Positions 7,625 to 14,299 of a stretch of DNA of 14,299 nucleotides are shown here, in pieces. Source of the stretch: CAZPMC01 sp964587755. Its GTDB lineage: Bacteria; Bacillota; Clostridia; Acetivibrionales; DTU013. The stretch covers positions 1 through 14,299 of the forward strand of contig CAZPMC010000049.1 in the NCBI GenBank assembly GCA_964587755.1. Reading direction: 5' to 3'. Position 1 is the stretch's first letter, and each line of letters starts with the position of its first letter. The notes under the pieces were generated by a model. It ran no database searches, had not been told where the DNA came from, and was given only the letters and a program-made list of their open reading frames with translations. The position numbers and the translations under genes were made by a program.

Positions 7625-7709
7625 AAAGCAAGTTAAATAAAGCAAGGGGGACAAAGCAAGAGGGACTGAAGTAAGCGGGAGGTTCTTTTTGCTTTGTCTC
7701 CCTTGCTTT
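7625..7709. repeat. 14-nt direct repeats continuing into inverted copies; long hairpin
   Basis: Three exact copies of AAAGCAAG begin at 7625, 7639 and 7653, exactly 14 bases apart. The second and third units (AAAGCAAGGGGGAC, AAAGCAAGAGGGAC) differ at one base, and a degenerate fourth unit begins near 7668. Two inverted copies follow at 7682-7695 and 7696-7709. As a result 7639-7667 pairs with 7681-7709 in a 29-bp stem around a 13-base loop. The five non-Watson-Crick pairs are all G-U in plus-strand RNA but would be A-C mismatches in minus-strand RNA, so it folds best in the 3' UTR of the kinase mRNA. No U-run follows the stem, so a plain intrinsic terminator is doubtful. Confidence 0.8.
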
Positions 7710-7759
7710 CAGTGCTTTATAAACACTTTCCCTGCCGGTTTTTAATTTTTATAAAATTA

Positions 7760-7768
7760 TGATATAAT
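7760..7768 (+). promoter_or_regulatory. Extended -10 promoter of the bL25/Ctc gene
   Basis: TGATATAAT at 7760-7768 is a complete extended -10 element (TGN plus TATAAT). The -35 region is only an A/T tract (TTTTAA at 7740-7745). Transcription would begin near 7775, about 53 bases before the ATG. Confidence 0.6.
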
Positions 7769-7827
7769 ATAAAAATCGTACAAAAGAAAGTTAACATTGT
7801 AAATAAATTTGCAGGAGGATAAAAGTT

Positions 7828-8439
7828 ATGAACGAAATGGCTACAATTAGAGCTGAAATAAGATCAAACGCGAATAGCCGGGCGAATAACAGGTTAAGAA
7901 AGGCAGGATATTTGCCTGGAAGTATTTTTGGCAAAAAGCTTGAGCCTGTATCTATAGCAGTTAGCAGAGTTGAGCTTGATAGACTGCTCAAAAGTCAGGG
8001 TAGAAATGCTGTTTTCAAAATAGTAGTAGTAGGTGATAATGAATATACAGTTATTGCTAAAGATATTCATACCCATCCCATATCAAATGCTATATTAAAT
8101 ATCGGTTTTCAGAGAATTTCTCTCTCAGAGAAAATTAAGGCTGACGTTGCTATAAAATTAGTCGGGACAGAGGTTGTAGAGTCAAGAAGAATGGTTGCTT
8201 TGCCGCAGATAGACATTATCACTGTAAGGGGATTGCCCCAGGATATTCCTGATGCGATTGAGGTTGACGTATCAGAATTGGGAGCAGGAGAAAATATTAC
8301 AGTCGGTGAATTAAAGCTGCCGCAAGGAATTGAAGCAGAGAATGACCCGGATCAGTTGATTGTTTCAGTCAATGAGCCGAAGAGACAAGAGGTTGAGGAA
8401 GAAGCTGAAGACGAAGCTGAGGCTGAAGCACAAGAATAA
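7828..8439 (+). CDS. rplY: Ribosomal protein bL25, long Ctc form
   Basis: A 203-residue 50S ribosomal protein of the bL25/TL5/Ctc family, which binds 5S rRNA. The N-terminal ~95 residues form the RNA-binding L25 domain, with the RLRKAGYLPGSIFGK block and the DIHTHPISNAILNIGFQRI block. Residues ~96-185 are the C-terminal beta domain of the TL5/Ctc form, including LPQDIPDAIEVDVSELGAGENITV. A strongly acidic Glu/Ala tail closes the protein, a common trait of the long form. GCAGGAGG sits upstream of the ATG at 7828, which fixes the start. It stands alone with its own promoter and terminator; the often-linked peptidyl-tRNA hydrolase gene is not next to it. In Bacillus ctc is a general stress gene, but no sigma-B type promoter is evident here. 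Confidence 0.94.
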   Translation: MNEMATIRAEIRSNANSRANNRLRKAGYLPGSIFGKKLEPVSIAVSRVELDRLLKSQGRNAVFKIVVVGDNEYTVIAKDIHTHPISNAILNIGFQRISLSEKIKADVAIKLVGTEVVESRRMVALPQIDIITVRGLPQDIPDAIEVDVSELGAGENITVGELKLPQGIEAENDPDQLIVSVNEPKRQEVEEEAEDEAEAEAQE

Positions 8440-8482
8440 TAATCTAGTTATAAAAAATTTAGTTGTGTACTTTAAGGTCATT

Positions 8483-8522
8483 AAGAGCCTTCCGTGTTAT
8501 AGTATTGTAGCGGAAGGCTTTT
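8483..8522 (+). terminator. Intrinsic terminator of the bL25 gene
   Basis: A 9-bp GC-rich stem (AGCCTTCCG at 8486-8494, CGGAAGGCT at 8511-8519) with a 16-base loop, extended by weaker A-U pairs at its base. The 3' side runs into a short T stretch (TTTTCTT), 43 bases after the stop. Confidence 0.7.
8495..8503 (+). promoter_or_regulatory. Possible extended -10 promoter for the EamA transporter
   Basis: TGTTATAGT (8495-8503) is an extended -10-like element, with AGGTCA (8475-8480) 17 bases upstream as a weak -35. It lies in the loop of the bL25 terminator. A transcript starting near 8510 would contain only the 3' arm of that stem and so would escape it. Confidence 0.4.
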
Positions 8523-8548
8523 CTTGAGCGGGGAGGTATTGGGAGCAG

Positions 8549-9400
8549 ATGGATAACTTGAATTATACGGGTCAGGTAAATAAAAGGCCTAAAATGATAC
8601 TATATTTAATTTTAACCGCAATTCTTTGGAGTACAGGAGGCTTTTTTATAAAAGCGGTCAATGCCAGTCCGCTTGCTATTGCAGGTGTAAGAAGCGTTAT
8701 ATCTGCCCTTCTTATTCTTATAACCATTAGAAAGCCAAAGTTCAGCTGGTCGGCACCGCAAATCGGAGCAGCCTTCGCATATGCAGCAACCCTTCTGCTT
8801 TTCGTAGTTGCAACTAAGCTTACCACCTCGGCCAATGCTATTTTGATTCAATATTCCGCGCCCATATATGCTGCGTTTTTAGGAGCATGGATATTGAAGG
8901 AAAAATTGCGGCCTATAGATGTTATAACAATTTTCGTCGTGCTTGGCGGCATTTTTCTTTTCTTTATTGACAGTATTAGCTTTGATGGCTTTCTGGGGAA
9001 TTTACTGGCTGCCATAAGCGGTCTTACCTTTGGTTCATTCGCAGTGCTTATGCGAATGCAAAAAGAGGGGTCGCCGATAGAGTCGGTGCTATTGGGAAAT
9101 ATTATTGTTGCCGTTGTAGGGATGCCGTTCCTATCTTTGCAAATGCCGGACACAAAAGGATGGGCATATCTAGTAATAATGGGTATTCTGCAGCTTGGCT
9201 TGCCGTATATTCTTTATTCTAAGGCAATAAAGCATGTCACGGCTTTAGAAGCGACGCTAATCCCCGTTATTGAGCCGATATTGAACCCCGTATGGGTATT
9301 TCTTCTAGTGGGTGAAGCACCCGGAAAATGGGCGGTTATTGGAGGTATTATTGTAATTGCAGCCGTCACGGGACGATGTTTGATTACAATTAAGGAATAA
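8549..9400 (+). CDS. EamA/DMT-family permease
   Basis: A 283-residue integral membrane protein of the drug/metabolite transporter superfamily, with two EamA repeats and about ten predicted helices (roughly residues 15-33, 41-60, 70-91, 97-115, 122-142, 148-168, 178-198, 206-226, 232-254, 259-278). Seen: the family-typical N-terminal WSTGGFFIKA block, RSVISALLILI in helix 2, and the repeat-2 block EATLIPVIEPILNPVWVFLL with its conserved Glu/Pro pattern near the ninth helix. The start ATG at 8549 has GGGAGG 12 bases upstream and a nearer but tight GGGAG; an internal Met at residue 16 is a less likely alternative. The substrate cannot be told from sequence; family members export amino acids, metabolites or drugs, or import nucleotide sugars. 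It is followed within 8 bases by the tRNA terminator hairpin on the opposite strand. Confidence 0.88.
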   Translation: MDNLNYTGQVNKRPKMILYLILTAILWSTGGFFIKAVNASPLAIAGVRSVISALLILITIRKPKFSWSAPQIGAAFAYAATLLLFVVATKLTTSANAILIQYSAPIYAAFLGAWILKEKLRPIDVITIFVVLGGIFLFFIDSISFDGFLGNLLAAISGLTFGSFAVLMRMQKEGSPIESVLLGNIIVAVVGMPFLSLQMPDTKGWAYLVIMGILQLGLPYILYSKAIKHVTALEATLIPVIEPILNPVWVFLLVGEAPGKWAVIGGIIVIAAVTGRCLITIKE

Positions 9401-9442
9401 AAACAAAAAAGCAAAGGGACCATAAACCAGTTCCTTTGCTTT
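9398..9442 (-). terminator. Terminator of tRNA-Arg, reading into the EamA stop codon
   Basis: A 13-bp stem (9408-9420 with 9430-9442) with a 9-base loop. Read on the minus strand it is followed by TTTTTTGTTTTTA, a strong U-tract whose end overlaps the EamA TAA at 9398-9400. On the plus strand no U-run follows, although the stem could still form at the 3' end of the EamA mRNA. The arm sequence AAAGCAAAGGGAC resembles the repeat unit at 7639-7666. Confidence 0.8.
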
Positions 9443-9449
9443 AAAAACG

Positions 9450-9526
9450 TGGTGTTCCCGGCGGGATTCGAACCCACGGCCTTTCGCTTAGGAGGCGAAC
9501 GCTCTATCCTGCTGAGCTACGGAAAC
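9450..9526 (-). tRNA. tRNA-Arg, anticodon CCT
   Basis: A 77-base cloverleaf including an encoded CCA (9452 to 9450) and discriminator A. The acceptor stem GTTTCCG pairs with CGGGAAC (one G-U). The D arm has GCTC/GAGC. The anticodon stem TTCGC/GCGAA encloses the loop CTCCTAA, giving anticodon CCT, which reads AGG arginine codons. The T arm carries GGTTCGAATCC. No introns or insertions. Confidence 0.96.
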
Positions 9527-9544
9527 ATACTTTAACGAAATATT

Positions 9545-9573
9545 ATTCTATATTTATTATATCGGTTTGTCAA
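9545..9573 (-). promoter_or_regulatory. Promoter of tRNA-Arg
   Basis: On the minus strand a perfect TTGACA (9573 to 9568), a 17-base spacer and TAGAAT (9550 to 9545) form a near-consensus sigma-A promoter. Transcription would begin near 9538, about 12 bases before the mature tRNA 5' end. It faces away from the FN3/SLH gene. Confidence 0.85.
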
Positions 9574-9638
9574 CCCCGCGTTAATTGCACAAGCCCTTTT
9601 GCCGATAATTATTTTGAAGTATGTTTTGGGAGGCAATT

Positions 9639-12600
9639 ATGCGAATTAATATAAAACTTCTATCTATATGCATATTACTAATTACAGTTATTATTCTGTT
9701 TCAGGGAGTATTTGCTTCGGGCTTTACCAGTTTTACGGCACACGCCCTGTACCCTGATACTGATTCAAAGGTGAGGCTTGACTGGTCCAATGTGGCTGGT
9801 GCAAAGACCTATGAGCTCTATAGAGATGATGTACTTATTGAGACTATAGACACGGATACTGTGCCCGACCCTCTGACCTATACCGATACCAACTCAGGCC
9901 TTGGATTGCAGCCTAATACACCCTATACATATACAATCAAGGCTATTGCGTCAGATGGAGCAATCCTTGATTCCAGAGAGGCTATTGCTACTACCTCTGA
10001 TATAATCAGACCTTATAATGTAGTGGCAGTATACAATATTAATTCGAGAAGAGTCATGCTTTCATGGCAGAGCTCTCTTCATGCGACAGGCAGTTTAATC
10101 AGCAGGACTGAGGATGGCAATACAGAAAATATTACGACATCTTCAACAACAAATGAGGAAATTTTGGAGATGGGTAAAAACCCAATACTCTATTCTATCC
10201 AGTCTACCATCGGAGATGAAAGCTTCCCGGGCTCTTACCCAATTGGAATCACACCTATTGAAGCGCCGACAGTATACGCAACTATAACTAAAGGCGGGAT
10301 AAGTGTAACATGCCCTTCATATATGCATGCATCCCATTTTCAACTGGAAAGATCAAAATGGGATGATGCTTTAAATGCCTGGGATAGCTGGGAGGTGGTA
10401 AAGAGCTCATTAATAGGACAAAGCGCCTTGGATACTCCAACAGAAACAGGGCTTTATAGATACAGACTAGCTGCAAAAAGCAGCAGTTCATATACAGGAC
10501 ACAGCAATATTACGACTGCAGTGAAATATTTGACTGCCCCTGCCGACTTGAAATTGAGCATTTCCGGGAGCGACAGCATTTCTTTGGAATGGACAAACCA
10601 TGAAGGATGGCTAAACAGCTCTGAAGCCGGCTTAGGTATACAGGTCCAAAGAAGAGAAGATGACGGGACATTCACAACAGTAAGCGGCCCTGGCCTCCTT
10701 CCAAAAGATACTGACTTCTTTACAGACACAGTTACTATTTCATCGGGAGGGATATATACTTATCGTGTTTGGTATTCAGACGCGGAGCAAAACCATTCGG
10801 CTGATGCTGTGGCAAGTATTATTGCCGCAAAGCCTGCCGCACCTGCATCACTTCATGCAAGTGTTCTGGCAACGGGAGTTATAAAATTAAGCTGGCAGGA
10901 CAACTCAGATAACGAGACCGGCTTTATAATCGAAAGACGGACAGACTCGGGAAGCTTTGAAGAAGTGGGAACTGTTGCAAAAGACATTACAAACTATACG
11001 GATTCAAGCGTAACAGCCGGACACAGCTATATATACAGGGTCAGTGCCCGAAACCCGTTGGGAAGTTCAGCTTATTCAAACGAGGTAGCGATTATGGGCT
11101 GGGACACTGTCTCGCCTGCAAGCCTGACAGTGACGCCAGTATCTTCAAATAGAATTGACCTTGTATGGAGCTATACGGGAACCACAGGATATAACACGGT
11201 AATAGAACGCAGAATCGGTACAAGCGGCGAATGGCAGGTTATTGCCACAACAGCTTCGGGCGTGCTTAAGTACAGTGATACAGGTTTATATCCAGATACA
11301 CGTTATTACTACAGAATTCGCAAATATATAGGAGAGGGAGCTTCGGGAGTCCCATATCCCAACAACGATATCGGAGCTGGAGCAAGCACCCTTCTTACAG
11401 GACTCAACCTTACGGGAACCGCTTTCACCGGCAACACGATTTACCTGACATGGTCGGGAAATAGCGGACAAGCTGATGTTGTAATTGAGAGAAAAATGTC
11501 AAACAATTCATTTAGTGTGTTAGCAACCGTGAGCTCGGCAACAACAGGCTGGTATGACAACACAGGCCTTATACCTGGAGCCCTTTACACCTATAGAGTA
11601 AAGGCAAAAAGTCCGTCTAATGAGTCTGTATATTCCAATGAGGTAACCGTAAACAACCTCTTTCTTGAGTCCCCGACAGCCCTTACGGTGACTGCTGATA
11701 CAAACTCCGGGATAGAGCTTTCCTGGATTGACAACTCCACCTCTGAGACAGGCTTTGAAATATGGAGAAGCACGTATGTATCCGCAAACTATGTTCTCAT
11801 TGACACTGTTGGGGAAAATACAACCTCTTATACCGACTCTGATGTACAGAAGGGAGTACAGTATTATTACCGGATAAGGTCATTTATTGCAAATGAGAGC
11901 ATATATTCTGCCTATTCCAACACGGCGTCCATAGGCATTGGCTTAATAAAGCCTCCTGAAGACCTTACATATACTTATGTTTCTGAAAATACTGTTACGT
12001 TAAACTGGAAGGATGCATCAGACAACGAAACAGGCTTTAAGGTCGAGAGGAAGATAGGCGAAAACGGACAGTGGAATGTAATTTCATGGCTTTCTGCAAA
12101 TACAACAAGCTACACAATGTCAGACTTAAATAAAAGCATGAAGTATTATGTCAGAATAAGGGCATACAGATATTCAGACAGCGCAGACTCCCTAAGCAAT
12201 GAAATAATTGTTACCACTATAATGCCATCAGCCCCTTTAAATGTGAAGGCGACAGCATTATCATCATCACAGATTAAAATTGAATGGGAGGACGTATCTG
12301 ATAGTGAGGAGGGCTTCAGAATATTAAGAAGGGCACCTCTGGGCTATTACTATATACCTATTGCTGAGGTCACAAAGAACTCCACAAGCTTTATAGACGG
12401 AAACTTAAGTCCCGGGACAACATATTATTATATGGTGGAAGCATACAATCCGACCGGTTCCTCGGAAAGCTCTATTGTGTCTGCGAAAACAAGTTCTATG
12501 GTTACATTCGATGACTTAGGGAGTGTGCCGTGGGCACGGAATGCCATTGAAGCCTTGGCGGGTTCAGGTATCATAAAGGGAATTTCGCCAAACTTGTATA

Positions 12601-13064
12601 ATCCAATGGGTATAATGACAAAAGCAGAGTTTACGGCACTTATTGTTCGGACCTTTGGATTTGACACCTCGCCTGTGGGTACTTTGGATGATGTTAAGCC
12701 TAACAAGTGGTATTACAGGGAGGTCATGATTGCAGAAAACTTCGGATTGATTCAGGCAGACAGATCTAATAGATATTACCCGGAAAAGCATATTACAAGG
12801 GAAGAGGTTTGTGTCCTGCTTGTAAATGCGCTCAGGGAGTCCGGAAATCAATTCCCGGTGCATGACAATAGTGTGCTTGAAAAATACACAGACAGGAATA
12901 TGGTATCTCCTTATGCATTAGCTTCTGTGGCAGCACTGGTGGGTGAAGGTGTTTTAGAAGGGACTTCATCCCATTCAATAAGCCCTAAAAATACGTTGAC
13001 AAGAGCACAAGCCGCAGTATTCATTTACAGGGCATTAAATAAGTATCACGGAATGCAAAGCTGA
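9639..13064 (+). CDS. Cell-surface protein: signal peptide, ten FN3-like domains, three SLH domains
   Basis: A 1141-residue exported wall protein. The ATG at 9639 is chosen over 9621 because TGGGAGG lies just upstream and the result is a clean signal peptide: MRINIK, a hydrophobic run to ~residue 24, then GVFASG as probable cleavage region. About ten FN3-like beta-sandwich domains follow, near 30-125, 125-210, 210-301, 301-402, 402-493, 493-588, 588-679, 679-772, 773-864 and 865-953. Domains 5, 8, 9 and 10 share a WxDxSDxETGF-type strand and a YYYRIRA-type strand; 2 and 3 are the most diverged and least certain. Three SLH domains (about 957-1008, 1014-1069, 1078-1137) should bind pyruvylated secondary wall polymer; GSGIIKGISP, TKAEFTALIVRTFGF and TRAQAAVFIYRAL are typical SLH segments. 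No catalytic or carbohydrate-binding module was recognised, so it may act as a stalk, adhesin or structural S-layer partner. No clear promoter was found. Confidence 0.92.
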   Translation: MRINIKLLSICILLITVIILFQGVFASGFTSFTAHALYPDTDSKVRLDWSNVAGAKTYELYRDDVLIETIDTDTVPDPLTYTDTNSGLGLQPNTPYTYTIKAIASDGAILDSREAIATTSDIIRPYNVVAVYNINSRRVMLSWQSSLHATGSLISRTEDGNTENITTSSTTNEEILEMGKNPILYSIQSTIGDESFPGSYPIGITPIEAPTVYATITKGGISVTCPSYMHASHFQLERSKWDDALNAWDSWEVVKSSLIGQSALDTPTETGLYRYRLAAKSSSSYTGHSNITTAVKYLTAPADLKLSISGSDSISLEWTNHEGWLNSSEAGLGIQVQRREDDGTFTTVSGPGLLPKDTDFFTDTVTISSGGIYTYRVWYSDAEQNHSADAVASIIAAKPAAPASLHASVLATGVIKLSWQDNSDNETGFIIERRTDSGSFEEVGTVAKDITNYTDSSVTAGHSYIYRVSARNPLGSSAYSNEVAIMGWDTVSPASLTVTPVSSNRIDLVWSYTGTTGYNTVIERRIGTSGEWQVIATTASGVLKYSDTGLYPDTRYYYRIRKYIGEGASGVPYPNNDIGAGASTLLTGLNLTGTAFTGNTIYLTWSGNSGQADVVIERKMSNNSFSVLATVSSATTGWYDNTGLIPGALYTYRVKAKSPSNESVYSNEVTVNNLFLESPTALTVTADTNSGIELSWIDNSTSETGFEIWRSTYVSANYVLIDTVGENTTSYTDSDVQKGVQYYYRIRSFIANESIYSAYSNTASIGIGLIKPPEDLTYTYVSENTVTLNWKDASDNETGFKVERKIGENGQWNVISWLSANTTSYTMSDLNKSMKYYVRIRAYRYSDSADSLSNEIIVTTIMPSAPLNVKATALSSSQIKIEWEDVSDSEEGFRILRRAPLGYYYIPIAEVTKNSTSFIDGNLSPGTTYYYMVEAYNPTGSSESSIVSAKTSSMVTFDDLGSVPWARNAIEALAGSGIIKGISPNLYNPMGIMTKAEFTALIVRTFGFDTSPVGTLDDVKPNKWYYREVMIAENFGLIQADRSNRYYPEKHITREEVCVLLVNALRESGNQFPVHDNSVLEKYTDRNMVSPYALASVAALVGEGVLEGTSSHSISPKNTLTRAQAAVFIYRALNKYHGMQS

Positions 13065-13118
13065 TGGAAATAAAAATGCATGATGTCATAAATACTGGTA
13101 ATAAACAGCGCTCAGGGG

Positions 13119-13124
13119 TATAAT
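13119..13124 (+). promoter_or_regulatory. Possible -10 box of pepF
   Basis: A perfect TATAAT lies 39 bases before the pepF ATG. The -35 region 17 bases upstream (TGGTAA, 13096-13101) is weak. No terminator is seen after the FN3/SLH gene, so read-through from it is also possible. Confidence 0.45.
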
Positions 13125-13162
13125 ATTTACATTAACCCTATGGGAGCATGAGAGGTGTTTTT

Positions 13163-14299
13163 ATGACAGACAAAAAAGCAAATGTACTACCTAAAAGAGA
13201 CGAAATCGATTCAAAGTATAAGTGGCAGCTTGAGCACATATATGCAAGCGAGGATGACTGGGAAGAAGATTTTAGGAAAATAAAGAAATTATCCAAGGAG
13301 ATAACCAAATATAAGGGAAAGCTGGCAGATGATATGAATGCTCTGCTAGAGTGCCTAAGGTTAAGTGATGAGCTGCTCTCCTTAAACGACAAGCTATTTG
13401 TATACGCCAGAATGAGACGGGATGAAAATAATGGGGAGCCTAAATATCAGGCTCTCACCGACAGAGCTATGGCTCTTAGCACTGAGGTGTATGCAAGTGT
13501 GTCGTTTATTGTCCCCGAAATAATCTCAATAGATGAAGCTGTATTAAAAAAGGCAATAGATGAGGACAACGGACTTTCACTTTATAAGCAATATTTTAAT
13601 GAGATATTGAGGCAGAAAAAGCACATACTGTCCCAGAGGGAAGAGGAGCTTTTAGCACTGTCTGCAGAGATTTCAAATGCGCCCTCAGATATTTTTTCAA
13701 TGTTTAACAATGCAGATATTAAGTTTGAGTTAATAAAGGATGAAAACGGTGACGAGGTCGAAGTGACCAAAGGCCGGTACATCAAGTTTCTTGAGTCAAC
13801 AGACAGAAGGGTCAGAAGGGATGCTTTTAAAGCTCTTTACAGCTCATATACGGCAATGAAAAATACTCTTGCCGCATCCTTAAGCAGTGAAATCAAGGGC
13901 AATAAATTTTATGCATCTGTTCGCAAATACGACTCAAGCCTTAGTGCTTCACTGGACAAAGACAATATTTCTACTGATGTATATGACAATTTGATAAACA
14001 CTGTAAATAAGAGCCTGCCTTTGCTTCACAGATATCTGAGGCTTAGGAAGAGGGCGTTGAAGCTTGATGAGCTCCACATGTATGATATTTATGTACCCTT
14101 GGTTGAGCAGCCATCAAAGCAAATACCCTTCGAAGAATCCCAGGAGCTTGTTTTGAAAGCCCTTGAACCTTTGGGAAGCAAATATATTGAAGACCTTAAT
14201 AATGCATTTATGTCCGGCTGGATTGATGTATATGAAAACCAGGGGAAAACCAGCGGAGCGTATTCCTGGGGAACTTATCTGACTCATCCCTATGTGCTT
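13163..14299 (+). CDS. pepF: Oligoendopeptidase F, M3 family (3' truncated by window edge)
   Basis: The first 379 residues of a protein family that is usually about 600 residues long; the frame is open at the right edge. PepF is a cytoplasmic zinc metallopeptidase that cleaves short peptides. Seen: the N-terminal LPKRDEIDSKYKWQLEHIY start, the helical PepF N-domain (KLSDELLSLNDKLFVYARMRRDE-like region near residues 70-95), the RRDAFKALYSSYTAMKNTLA segment, the RYLRLRKRALKLDELHMYD segment, and GAYSWGTYLTHPYVL at the very end. In the family this last block lies just before the HExGH zinc site, which therefore falls outside the window. The start at 13163 has GAGGTG five bases upstream; an in-frame ATG at 13148 has only a poorly spaced SD. 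Catalytic residues cannot be checked here. Confidence 0.93.
   Translation, partial: MTDKKANVLPKRDEIDSKYKWQLEHIYASEDDWEEDFRKIKKLSKEITKYKGKLADDMNALLECLRLSDELLSLNDKLFVYARMRRDENNGEPKYQALTDRAMALSTEVYASVSFIVPEIISIDEAVLKKAIDEDNGLSLYKQYFNEILRQKKHILSQREEELLALSAEISNAPSDIFSMFNNADIKFELIKDENGDEVEVTKGRYIKFLESTDRRVRRDAFKALYSSYTAMKNTLAASLSSEIKGNKFYASVRKYDSSLSASLDKDNISTDVYDNLINTVNKSLPLLHRYLRLRKRALKLDELHMYDIYVPLVEQPSKQIPFEESQELVLKALEPLGSKYIEDLNNAFMSGWIDVYENQGKTSGAYSWGTYLTHPYVL

Noticed and set aside
7625..7709. The repeat array as a CRISPR array or MITE
   Set aside because: Units are 14 bases with no spacers, so it is not CRISPR. No target-site duplication or longer terminal repeats were seen that would support a MITE.
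9450..9526. tRNA-Arg as an integration site for a mobile element
   Set aside because: No integrase, no repeated tRNA 3' end and no foreign-looking genes occur on either side in the window.
9621..9638. Earlier ATG at 9621 as the start of the FN3/SLH protein
   Set aside because: It has no SD, while TGGGAGG lies between it and the ATG at 9639, which gives a standard signal peptide start.

Overview
The window looks like a piece of a chromosome from an anaerobic, low-to-moderate GC Bacillota, most likely class Clostridia. The basis is a tungsten-type aldehyde:ferredoxin oxidoreductase, strong AGGAGG-like ribosome binding sites, a wall-anchored S-layer-homology protein, the long Ctc form of ribosomal protein bL25, and an oligoendopeptidase F. 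The large secreted metallopeptidase-like protein and the FN3/SLH protein would suit a polymer-degrading clostridium, but the genus cannot be fixed from sequence alone. I see no prophage, transposase, CRISPR array or classic defence locus. All genes read through without frameshifts; only the two at the window edges are cut.

Layout, left to right. Positions 1-1472 hold the 3' part of an exported protein with the end of a LamG-like fold and a HEFNH zinc-peptidase-like domain, closed by an intrinsic terminator. A NIF3-family gene (1636-2454) runs convergently into a three-gene minus-strand operon (5800 to 2451): iron-dependent alcohol dehydrogenase, aldehyde:ferredoxin oxidoreductase, and a MoaD/ThiS-like sulfur carrier. 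These three are translationally coupled (an SD overlapping a stop codon, then an ATGA overlap), and the NIF3 and MoaD stop codons overlap inside a small perfect hairpin.

Divergent from that operon is an FGGY sugar kinase (6016-7623) with a near-consensus promoter. Its 3' flank contains a 14-nt direct repeat array that continues into inverted copies and folds into a long hairpin. Next come bL25/Ctc (7828-8439) with an extended -10 promoter and terminator, an EamA-type drug/metabolite transporter (8549-9400), and a minus-strand tRNA-Arg(CCT) with a near-perfect promoter and its own terminator. A 1141-residue surface protein follows, with a signal peptide, ten FN3-like domains and three SLH domains (9639-13064). 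The window ends in the N-terminal 379 residues of oligoendopeptidase F (13163 to the edge).

How the genes fit together: the ADH-AOR-MoaD operon is a compact route between carboxylates, aldehydes and alcohols. AOR would exchange electrons with ferredoxin, ADH with NAD(P)H, and the carrier could supply dithiolene sulfur to the tungstopterin of AOR. The remaining genes look like independent units, mostly with their own promoters. The least explained structure is intergenic: the 14-nt repeat array after the kinase, and its sequence kinship with the hairpin next to the tRNA gene.
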